A DNA stretch of 23,685 nt, taken from contig MEVN01000042.1 in assembly GCA_001772985.1 (NCBI GenBank), positions 5,066-28,750 of the forward strand, read 5' to 3'. Numbering within the stretch: position 1 is the stretch's first letter; the number at the start of each line of letters is the position of its first letter. Of this stretch, positions 1 through 7,600 are shown in pieces. The notes under the pieces are model-generated. The model had not been told where the DNA came from and did not search any database. It worked only from the letters and a program-made list of their open reading frames with translations. The position numbers and the translations under genes were made by a program. This stretch comes from a candidate division WWE3 bacterium RIFCSPLOWO2_12_FULL_36_10. GTDB taxonomy: Bacteria > Patescibacteriota > WWE3 > UBA101185 > UBA10185.

Positions 1-95
1 GGAACAACAACCATTCCGTCGTCTGGCATCTCATCAAGATCAACTGAACACATATTCATCGCCAAACGAACAGTCAGCGTACCTCTGTTGGCCAT
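1..95 (-). CDS. Small protein of unknown function, 3' end outside window
   Basis: The reading frame opens with ATG at 95 and runs off the left edge, giving MANRGTLTVRLAMNM and about 16 more residues. A strong ribosome binding site (AAAAGGAG, plus-strand 104-110) lies 7-8 nt before this ATG. An in-frame ATG at 101 is too close to that site to be the better start. It lies 36 nt downstream of the 515-132 gene in the same direction, so the two are probably co-transcribed. I recognise no domain in the visible 31 residues. Confidence 0.6.
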   Translation of the reverse strand, partial: MANRGTLTVRLAMNMCSVDLDEMPDDGMVVV

Positions 96-131
96 AGCCA
101 TTCTCCTTTTGATTGTGCCTAATCATCTCGC

Positions 132-515
132 CTATTTGCTTAGGGCGGCAAGAGCTACACCTTCACTCCCATCCCCAACAAACCAAATATCAATAACAAT
201 CCCGGTACCAGGAACTCTTTCCCACCACAGAACCAATTTTCCCGCGTCGCGAACTTCTGCAACGGTAAGTACGAGCCAATTGAGAAGAGGCCGGTTGCGT
301 CGTACGACAAGCAGTACCCAAGCATCGTCCAAATCACCGTTCACACCTTTGTTGAGAAGCCAGTAGTCGCCAACTTTCACCCATTTGCCTACAGGCAAGG
401 TGGAAACATTTGCACCGTTTGGAAACTTTTCTTGAGTAAGACTGCTCAAATCTTTGTATGCGAACCGTCCGCCGGCTTTCTTTGCCAACCGTGTCTTTAA
501 ATCGTAAGTATCCAT
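132..515 (-). CDS. Hypothetical protein, 127 aa
   Basis: A 127-residue soluble protein beginning MDTYDLKTRLAKK. I chose the ATG at 515 over an upstream in-frame ATG at 533 because GGAG sits 7 nt before it. The N-terminal third is Lys/Arg-rich; the rest alternates hydrophobic beta-like stretches (WVKVGDYWLLNKG, AWVLLVVRR, WFVGDG). There is no signal peptide or membrane segment. I recognise no family. It heads a two-gene minus-strand operon with the 1-95 gene. The strong SD and higher GC resemble the split gene at 15522-17021 rather than the leaderless core genes nearby, which hints at an acquired origin. Confidence 0.6.
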   Translation of the reverse strand: MDTYDLKTRLAKKAGGRFAYKDLSSLTQEKFPNGANVSTLPVGKWVKVGDYWLLNKGVNGDLDDAWVLLVVRRNRPLLNWLVLTVAEVRDAGKLVLWWERVPGTGIVIDIWFVGDGSEGVALAALSK

Positions 516-549
516 GGTTGATCTCCTTTTCAATTGTTAGTGTATGAGG

Positions 550-578
550 ATTATAAAGTAAGCACCGGTATTAGTCAC
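550..578 (-). promoter_or_regulatory. Probable sigma-70 promoter for the 515-132-95 operon
   Basis: On the minus strand GTGACT (573-578) and a perfect TATAAT (550-555) are separated by 17 nt. The predicted transcript would have a leader of about 27 nt that contains the GGAG site of the first gene. Confidence 0.45.
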
Positions 579-584
579 CTGTAC

Positions 585-977
585 TTAATGTCTCATGACA
601 TCTGCAACAACTTCCATGGGTGTTTTTAAGTTAATACCAAGGTGTGGTCTCCATGTGTTGTATTTGTTTAGGTACTTAGCAAACCATTCACGTAACTCGT
701 CATAATGTTTGGGAGATTTCTTCATCATGAAAAAGAACTCTTCCTCATCTGTTCTAAACGATCTCTCTATTACAGCGTTCTCATTTGGAGTGTTTTTATG
801 TATGAAGTGGTGTGTTAGTCCTATATCCTTTAAGTATTCCAAGAATCTATCTTGAAACTCAAGTCCATTATCCGTTTGTATAAATACAGCTTTAAAGGGA
901 AGTTTTGGTAGAATTTCCAGTAACCTTGGACGAGCTGTTCTTGCTATCATGAAAGCAAATATAACATGCTCGGACAA
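585..977 (-). pseudogene. Truncated DDE transposase (rve integrase core, IS481/IS3 type), C-terminal part
   Basis: About 130 codons of a retroviral-type integrase core. TDNGLEF carries the second catalytic Asp and NAVIERSFRT the catalytic Glu, followed by a typical C-terminal YNTWRPHLGINLKTPMEVV. The first catalytic Asp and the whole N-terminal helix-turn-helix region are absent. The frame is open only back to a TGA near 1013 and offers TTG (977) as its first start. The break falls exactly where a repeat (975-1003) begins, consistent with an internally deleted element. It cannot be an active transposase by itself. Confidence 0.85.
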
Positions 978-1003
978 TATGTAAATACGATTGACAAATT
1001 GTC
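975..1003. repeat. IS-end-like repeat, copy 1
   Basis: The sequence CAATATGTAAATAC followed by GATTGACA recurs almost unchanged at 1092-1113 as CAATATGTAAATAC then AGTTGACA. Read from the minus strand the tip is TGTCAA, a form common at IS481-type ends. Copy 1 abuts the broken transposase. Confidence 0.5.
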
Positions 1004-1014
1004 CGTTTCATGGC

Positions 1015-1063
1015 TCCCCATATTGGAGCTTATACGAACCGTTAGGGAGTTGGTGTTTGTTTA
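1015..1063. repeat. 49-bp direct repeat, left copy
   Basis: It starts TCCCCATATTGGAGCTTATA and ends GGGAGTTGGTGTTTGTTTA. It matches 2327-2375 at 43 of 49 positions in the same orientation. The two copies flank the ATPase gene at 1143-2309. Confidence 0.8.
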
Positions 1064-1091
1064 GTTTTGAAGCGATAAAGTAACTTGTATG

Positions 1092-1134
1092 CAATATGTA
1101 AATACAGTTGACAATGTGCATGGAATCGTGTAAT
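1092..1134 (+). promoter_or_regulatory. IS-end-like repeat copy 2 with possible promoter for the ATPase gene
   Basis: The second CAATATGTAAATAC repeat carries TTGACA at 1108-1113. TGTAAT at 1129-1134 could be its -10 box, but the 15-nt spacing is short. The predicted start lies near 1141, just before the ATG at 1143, and no SD is visible. Confidence 0.4.
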
Positions 1135-1142
1135 GTATTTTT

Positions 1143-2309
1143 ATGCTACTAATCAGATCTTTAGGAAAAAAAATAAAATTATTATCAACAAAATTCCCTG
1201 TCGTTGCAATTACGGGACCGCGTCAATCAGGAAAAACAACACTAATATTAGATCTGTATAAGGAATACAAGTATTATAATCTTGAAAATCTCGAGTTTCT
1301 AAATCTTGTCGAAAAGAATCCCGCCGGGTTCGTAAAGGATAATTCAAGAATAATAATTGATGAAGTACAAAAAATGCCAAATCTTTTGTCATATATACAG
1401 GTTAATGTAGATGAAAAAAAGATTATGGGGGATTATGTTATTAGCGGTTCTCAAAACTTACTTTTATCTCAAAATATTAGCCAATCTTTGGCAGGACGAG
1501 CGGCTTACATTACTTTATTACCGTTTTCTCATGAGGAACTCAAATCGAAAGATTTACAAAAAAGCTCTGTGTACGAACAAATATTAACAGGTTTTTACCC
1601 CGCTATTTATGATAGAGATATAAATCCAACAGATTATTTTAATGAATATCTAATCACCTATGTTGAAAGAGATGTTAGGCAGCTTATAAACATCTCTGAT
1701 TTGTCTCAATTTCGGAAATTTTTGGGTTTGCTCGCGGGTAGGATTGGTCAGTTACTAAATCTCTCTTCTTTAGCAAATGATGTGGGTGTTTCTCACAATA
1801 CGATAGAGGGATGGATTTCATTACTTGAGGCCAGTTATATTGTTTATCGATTACCGCCTTATTTTGGGAATTTTGGTAAACGACTTATTAAATCACCGAA
1901 AATATACTTTTATGATGTTGGCCTTGCCTGTAGGTTGTTGAACATATCTTCCGAAGAAGAATTAAAGACCCATCCGTCTATTGGTAGTTTATTTGAAAAT
2001 CTTGTCATTTCTGAGATACAAAAATATATAAATAACTCTTCAAAATCAGCTACTCTTTACTTTTATAGAGATAGTAATGGCAATGAAGTAGATTTAGTTA
2101 TAGACACTGGAGTTGGTAAAATACCTGTTGAAATAAAATCCGCAGGAACCTTTTCTAACGATTTCCTAAACGGTATTACTCGTTTTGTATCGTTGGATAC
2201 AAGAACAAAAGATAAGTTTATAGTATATACAGGTGTTGAGACTGGAGATTTTGATAACACCAGATTATTAGTTTGGAATAATTTAAGTCCATTGTTTGAA
2301 CGCATCTAG
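1143..2309 (+). CDS. AAA+ ATPase with C-terminal DUF4143 (PD-(D/E)xK-like) domain
   Basis: A 388-residue cytoplasmic protein. The Walker A motif GPRQSGKTT (residues 25-33), Walker B IIIDEVQ (about 70-76) and a sensor-1-like VISGSQN are clear. A middle winged-helix-like segment (LSSLANDVGVSHNTIEGWISLLEA) precedes a C-terminal domain with NEVDLVID and PVEIKSA, the PD-(D/E)xK-like residues usual in DUF4143 proteins. Family length is normally about 380-420, so this is complete. The biological role of the family is poorly known. There is no SD; the start lies close behind a possible -10 box. The gene sits between 49-bp direct repeats, next to transposase debris and a toxin-antitoxin-like pair, which suggests an accessory cassette. 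Confidence 0.93.
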   Translation: MLLIRSLGKKIKLLSTKFPVVAITGPRQSGKTTLILDLYKEYKYYNLENLEFLNLVEKNPAGFVKDNSRIIIDEVQKMPNLLSYIQVNVDEKKIMGDYVISGSQNLLLSQNISQSLAGRAAYITLLPFSHEELKSKDLQKSSVYEQILTGFYPAIYDRDINPTDYFNEYLITYVERDVRQLINISDLSQFRKFLGLLAGRIGQLLNLSSLANDVGVSHNTIEGWISLLEASYIVYRLPPYFGNFGKRLIKSPKIYFYDVGLACRLLNISSEEELKTHPSIGSLFENLVISEIQKYINNSSKSATLYFYRDSNGNEVDLVIDTGVGKIPVEIKSAGTFSNDFLNGITRFVSLDTRTKDKFIVYTGVETGDFDNTRLLVWNNLSPLFERI

Positions 2310-2326
2310 TAATAAATACAATTTGA

Positions 2327-2375
2327 TCCCCGTATTGGAACTTATGCGAATTGTGAGGGAGTTGGTGTTTGTTTA
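2327..2375. repeat. 49-bp direct repeat, right copy
   Basis: It matches 1015-1063 at 43 of 49 positions, and its last 20 nt are identical to those of the left copy. It begins 18 nt after the ATPase stop codon. Confidence 0.8.
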
Positions 2376-2380
2376 AGAAG

Positions 2381-2710
2381 TTAAATAACTTTTATTCCAA
2401 AGTTTGTAATCTCTTTAGCTAACGGGTCAAATTTGTTATTAAGATCCCGTCTGTTATATGGGTGTGCCTCAATCATAGGATCTATCTTCGAAGATATTTT
2501 TGTTAAAGCCATCATTTCCTCAAAAGAATTATTACCAAATTTATTTGAAATCACACAAAGGTCTAGATCGCTATCTGGCCTAAATGTTTTTTTTGCGTAA
2601 GAACCAAACATGATAATTTCGTCCACAGCAATACCGCTTGCCTGTAAAGACTCATAAAAAGCTTCTATCAAATTTTGTGGAGCATCTCTTAGTAGTGTTT
2701 TTTTATCCAT
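2381..2710 (-). CDS. MNT-type nucleotidyltransferase (minimal nucleotidyltransferase)
   Basis: A 109-residue protein starting MDKKTLLRD at the ATG at 2710. AAAGGA ends 8-9 nt upstream, which favours this start over one ten codons further up. The nucleotidyltransferase fingerprint GSYAKKTFRPDSDLDLCVI is present: the GS motif plus the two metal-binding Asp of SDLDL, with a third acidic candidate in SKIDPMIEAHP. Small MNT proteins paired with HEPN proteins act, in characterised systems, as antitoxins that AMPylate the HEPN toxin. The HEPN partner is immediately upstream (3059-2763) but frameshifted. The intact HEPN frame would overlap this start by about 20 nt, the usual arrangement of such pairs. 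Confidence 0.88.
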   Translation of the reverse strand: MDKKTLLRDAPQNLIEAFYESLQASGIAVDEIIMFGSYAKKTFRPDSDLDLCVISNKFGNNSFEEMMALTKISSKIDPMIEAHPYNRRDLNNKFDPLAKEITNFGIKVI

Positions 2711-3059
2711 GCGTAAATCCTTTCTACTTTTCCAAACCATTCAGTTGTATATTCTTTAGTTGCTATTTTATATCATCGTATCTTGCCTGTACGTTGTATT
2801 TTGTAATAATACTTAAGTCCTGCAAATCCTCATCCGTGAATTTTATTTTTGTGAGCTCCGCGAGTTTTACTAAATTATGTGTAAATGGCGGAGAGTCATT
2901 TTGAGCTTTGGTTACAGCTCCTTTTAGTAATTTTTCCAGAGCTAACTCGCCAAGAAATAGCGCCCAATCATAGTGGTTTGTTTTAATTAAGTCTTTGGCT
3001 GTACATAGATTTCTTTCAGCACTTTCTTCCCATGATTTTATTATTTCTTCTTGTCCCAT
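2689..3059 (-). pseudogene. HEPN-domain protein (putative toxin), frameshifted near its C terminus
   Basis: The frame from ATG 3059 encodes 98 residues of a HEPN domain (SWEESAERNLCTAKDLIKT, ALEKLLKGAV, THNLVKLAEL, KYNVQARYDDIK) and stops at 2763. The expected C terminus continues in another frame: YKIATKEYTTEWFGKVERIY then AWIKKHY, ending at TAA 2691-2689. Adding one T after GATGAT (near 2770) would restore a continuous HEPN protein of about 123 residues. The upstream sequence TAAAAT-N6-ATG is a leaderless-type start. Either this is a true inactivating deletion that leaves the MNT partner alone, or it is a sequencing/assembly error. Confidence 0.8.
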
Positions 3060-3177
3060 TGTGTCATTTTACTATATTTTTGAAGCGCTGTCTGTATATT
3101 CTGTAAACTTTACAATCCGATTTATATTTCTCCAAACCGACAATGCGCCGTTGTAAACGAAGAGTTCTCAATAGTAA

Positions 3178-3543
3178 TTAGTTAATAGTTGCAACAGAAT
3201 TAAGCTCCACACTTTTCAATTGAGTAGTATATTCCAATAATTTAGATCTCCACTCAAGCTCCTTACCTGGCTCCACGTTAATAAGATAGAAGCCTGCATG
3301 TTTTTCAGATGTTAAACCCAAACTTTTCACAAAATCAGAAATGTCATTCTCGCTAAGACTGATGTTGAATGTTACCAACAATTCACCACATGCGTACATC
3401 TTTCTACCAGAACCGCATAACAAGTGCGCATTTTGCGTTTGAGAAGGTTCCTTTTTTATTAAGGAGTATCTCCCAATAAACAACAAAACAATTGCCGTGC
3501 TAACAAGAATTACCACAACAAATAATTTGAATGCTTTTTTCAT
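3178..3543 (-). CDS. Membrane-anchored protein resembling a subtilase prodomain
   Basis: A 121-residue protein with Lys-rich start MKKAFK and one hydrophobic helix (about residues 7-24), so it is probably anchored with its C terminus outside. The external part (ELLVTFNISLSENDISDFVK, GFYLINVEPGKELEW, LKSVELNS) resembles the fervidolysin/I9-like propeptide fold found at the N terminus of subtilisin-type proteases, which binds and inhibits the protease. No protease domain follows, so it may be a stand-alone inhibitor or chaperone; that is inference. Two Cys (CGSGRKMYAC) could form a disulfide. No good SD; TATGAT lies 11 nt before the ATG. Confidence 0.6.
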   Translation of the reverse strand: MKKAFKLFVVVILVSTAIVLLFIGRYSLIKKEPSQTQNAHLLCGSGRKMYACGELLVTFNISLSENDISDFVKSLGLTSEKHAGFYLINVEPGKELEWRSKLLEYTTQLKSVELNSVATIN

Positions 3544-3588
3544 AAATGCACTTTAATCATAGCAAAATTTAAATAGTAAGTGCAAATT

Positions 3589-3663
3589 TGGCTCCCCCGC
3601 GTGGACTCGAACCACGAACCTTGAAGTTAACAGCTTCCTGCTCTACCATTGAGCTACGGGGGA
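3589..3663 (-). tRNA. tRNA-Asn (GUU), CCA encoded
   Basis: On the minus strand the acceptor TCCCCCG pairs with CGGGGGA, followed by discriminator G and an encoded CCA. The D arm is GCTC-AATGGTA-GAGC, the anticodon loop CTGTTAA gives GUU, and the T arm is CGTGG-TTCGAGT-CCACG. The outermost anticodon-stem pair is a G-A mismatch. Confidence 0.95.
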
Positions 3664-3717
3664 ATAGTACACGGGTATGCTAACACGACGTGGTTTTATC
3701 ATCAATGAGATCGGGAA

Positions 3718-4599
3718 TTAGCTTTGAGTTGCGGGCGTTTGTTTTTCTGGTAATTTTGAGACAACAAGAACTCCAAACAATAAATTCAATACGAAAAACC
3801 ATAAAGGCACATGGATTGGAAATTTTACTACCATTGAAACTATTTCAACTATTAAAGGCAACGTAAAAGTATGGAGTGCGATTTGAAGGTATTTTGAGAA
3901 AGGCATTTGAAGTTTTTTAATATTTCCGACAAGCATTAACCCAAGAGCTACAGGTAAAACAAGAACGAATTTAACTCCCGCGTAGTATAAAAGCGTTCCG
4001 AATAAAATTGCGAGGAACATAATTATAGGTATGAACGAAAGGAATGGTTTTACAGAATTAATTGTTTTAATAACATTTTTTTTTGTTAATTGTCCGTCCG
4101 GATAATCTTTAAATGAACGAGCTTCAATTTTATCTTGAGATTGAATTAAGAGATTTGATTTGTTTAACAGTATTAGTGTTTTATATTTTTCCATGTCGTC
4201 TAAAGTTCCATTTGAATCAAATACAATTAGATTCTCGAGTTCTTTTTTAGTTTGCGATGTTAGTTCCAAACTGCCTTTTGGAAACGGAACAATAAAAGGT
4301 TCCGGTTTGTTTATGCTTACCTGCCCACCTTTACTTGTGATAATTAAATCATTTGGATAGTAGCTTGAGGCGGTATTTATAAAAGTGTTTAATTCCTTTT
4401 GTATTTTTGGAAAGGTTAAAATTGTTGTAACACTAGAAATCCCAATAGATAAAAGAATTGTTAGCATGAAAAAATACTTTACGGAAAAGGATAAAGGCGC
4501 CAGAACAACATCTCTGTAATAATTTAGTGACGAAACGCTTTTATAAAATGAATAGAAAAATGCTTTTATTCGAAGAAAAACTTTGTTTAATTTACTCAC
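3718..4599 (-). CDS. DUF1189-like integral membrane protein
   Basis: A 293-residue protein. The N-terminal segment (FFYSFYKSVSSLNYYRDV) resembles the start of DUF1189 proteins. A first transmembrane helix (about 42-62) precedes a roughly 120-residue extracytoplasmic region; then come four to five helices (FLSFIPIIMFLAILFGTLLY, FVLVLPVALGLMLVG, TFTLPLIVEIVSMVV, PLWFFVLNLLFGVLVV). Function in the family is unknown. The start is GTG at 4599; on the minus strand TAAAAT lies 6 nt before it, fitting a leaderless mRNA. It is divergent from the large secreted protein, with only 38 nt between the start codons. Confidence 0.75.
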   Translation of the reverse strand: MSKLNKVFLRIKAFFYSFYKSVSSLNYYRDVVLAPLSFSVKYFFMLTILLSIGISSVTTILTFPKIQKELNTFINTASSYYPNDLIITSKGGQVSINKPEPFIVPFPKGSLELTSQTKKELENLIVFDSNGTLDDMEKYKTLILLNKSNLLIQSQDKIEARSFKDYPDGQLTKKNVIKTINSVKPFLSFIPIIMFLAILFGTLLYYAGVKFVLVLPVALGLMLVGNIKKLQMPFSKYLQIALHTFTLPLIVEIVSMVVKFPIHVPLWFFVLNLLFGVLVVSKLPEKQTPATQS

Positions 4600-4637
4600 T
4601 GATTTATTTTAACATGCTGATGTATAATTTGAATAAT

Positions 4638-7600
4638 ATGACAAGTTTTTTGCGTAAGTATTTATGTGCAGTTTTCTTTTTGGCCACATTGTTTGGGCTT
4701 TTCTTTGTAGGTATAGGAAATACATATGCGTTTGATGGTTCGGTTAACATGTCTGAATTTGTAATTCCAACCTCAGGGGCGGGGCATACCATAAGTACCG
4801 GTGAATCCATCAGATATACCACTGATCCTGGGGATGTAGGCGGGACAGTGAGAATGTATAAAAATGCCAACTGGGAACAGTTTGTTAATGATGGAAGTAA
4901 AATAAGGAGAAGAGAAGATACAAGCTGGGCTCCCAACGGAGATGTTTATTGCACAAATGGAAGTAGAGCTATATACACACTTACTACAGACGCTGTTCCG
5001 TCTAATGAAGGCGACCAGGTAAATGGATCGGCGGGTTGGTTGAATAGCAGTATCAATTTCTCAGCGTCTACGGCAACTGCAAATTCGGATGTATTAAATA
5101 TTATTCCACTTGATTCGGCTCCGGTTTATGGAACCAATGGTTCCACAAGACCGTTTTGCAGAGTACCTTCTTTACCGGAATATCCCGCAATTGGAGCATC
5201 TCAGCAAATGAAGCTTACTTACTACGATTCTAATAGTTTTACTTTTTGCACTAAGATAAATAATCCCAATCCGCTCATAAAAATAGAAGTTATCGGTGGC
5301 TTTGGAGCTGGCGACACATTTTTGTACATGAAAGATTACGGTTTAGTTGGGTTTAGCGATCCAACAGGTAGAGATGCTGGGTGGATGGGTCCTGGCGCGG
5401 ATCCTTCTGATTGTAAAGCTGGGGGAGGTGGAGGTGGGGGGACTAAAAAAATATTCCACCTAAACGGACAAGTACTAAGCAGTAGACTACTTACCGGATA
5501 TGGAGTTTCGGGTTCTAAAAAAGGTGCTGGTTTAAATAAAACAGTTTCCTCCGGACTTCCGGTTGAAGGAGCGCTTGTAGCTTCTTATCAAGGGCTGTTT
5601 AATGACGAGAATCAAACCGGAAAGCAAAGAGGCCAGATAAAAACCCTCTTTGCCTCTGTTACTACAAATTCGGATGGAAGATTTTCTTTGCCTGTAAAGG
5701 TTTGGGAATTTGAGGACAGCAATTATATAGCATTTTTTTGTGGAGATAAAATAAAGGATTTATATAAAATGGATGCCACAAGGGATATTAACGGTTTTAG
5801 TGTAACTATTGATTGTGATAGGAAAGAAAATCCGGTTAAACCGCCTGCCGATTTGCAGTATGTGAACAGAGATGGTTGGCTTTCGTGTAAACTTAGCGAC
5901 ACGCCGGGAATGAGCGGGAAGGTAAGCCAACCGGATGTTGCTCCCAAAACCATTCTTGAAAGGGGGGGTTTGGATGATACTTATTTAGGAAAAAGATATA
6001 CCGGTCCGGATCCAAATCCCGACAACATTCCACCCGAGGCCAATCCTCAATCGAGAAGGCAGTTGGACGGTACCGCAAGTCCTAGTGAAATTACTTTTTC
6101 TCCCGATGTGTTAAGAGACGCTAAATATACTTTAGTTGGGAGCTGTTATGGCGCTTTGGCTCCCCCAAGACGAGGGAGAGCCGATGATCCGGAACTAATT
6201 AATTGCGAACTAGTGAAAGAATGCAATAACCCTCTCGCAAATTCCAAAACGGGAACCGGAAGAAATTCTCAGATGAATTCAAGCTTACCTTTGGCCTTTT
6301 CAACTCCAGGTTCCTACGAAAATAGGTATGCTGTTGTAGATAAAAATCTTGCTGTGTGCAAACAAGGAAGCTCCGAAATTAAATTATGCGAAATTACCAC
6401 ACCCTGGAAATCAGAACCTACTTGTGGTCCATTTAAATTAGGCAGCGAGTACTTTCCTTACGACGCCTTATTTAGTAATGAAAACAAAACTATTGGTGTA
6501 GATCTTGCAATGAACACAATAAATGATTCCGGGGCGAATGTTTCTGGCGGTAATCCGGATAACCCGGATGAGTTGTGGAGAGATCAAAATCTTCAAACGG
6601 AGGGGGGCAAAGCGGACAAGCCTTACAAAAATAGAGTTACGTCAGTTTTTCCAACAGATAAAACTCGCGAATGGTCGTTGCCGAATATTACCTGTATGTT
6701 AAGTAATACCTGCTTTGGATATGATACAAAAAACGGTGGCTTGGATTCTCCCGTGTGTACTTTTAATACTCCCGGTACTATTTGTGGATTTGACATAAAT
6801 AAAGGTAATGAAAATGGTTTAGATCCCGACCTTACGTTAAAAAAGAATGGTCGGGGTATCTATAGGATGGGTTTAATGGAAAGTTTGTGCACGTGTTCTA
6901 GTATGGATTCTGGATGTACTGGGAATGAAGGAGACAATAGACCTAAAATGAATACATATATTGGACAGGCTGATTTTTGGGCTGCGGGCGGTTACACTTA
7001 CGCATCTGAGGAATCACAGAAGTTTTTAGGGAATCTTCCGCCTGAAACGTATTATGGAAAGACGGTAACGGGAGGGTTTTTTGCCGGATTGGTAAATTTG
7101 ATCACCAAGTTTTTTGTGTGGATTGGGAATTATGATTCGGATGCGAAGGGAACGTGTATTCCTACGGAGAGAAGCCCGATAGGAGGGACTTGCTGGATTG
7201 GAGACAGTAATTGTGACGCGACGTGTATCAAAAAGGATCCATATGACGGAAGTGAAGAGGATTGTTCCGTAACATATTATTGTGATACGAACGAGCCGCC
7301 GGAATTTCCAGATAGTAACGTAATTTGTACTTATTACAATTTAGTGGATGGAGGTTATACTTGCTCGGGAGATGTTGAAACTCCTTACAAGGGCACTATG
7401 CAAGCTGTCAATATGCCGGGCGGTGAATTAGCTGCCGTTAAAGAGATTTCACTATTATTAAAATCCCCATTTGACCCGGGATCAGAAAATGAAGTACCTC
7501 CGCTATGTGGTTTTGATGCTGCAGTTTCCGACGCGAAATTTCAAGTTGACCAACCTTTAGTTGGGCACGATACTCCGTGTGTTGACGGACCTTTATATCA

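Noticed and set aside
4527..4637. Upstream extension of the large secreted protein
   Set aside because: It would place about 37 residues before a good signal peptide and start inside the divergent gene; the -10 box favours ATG 4638.
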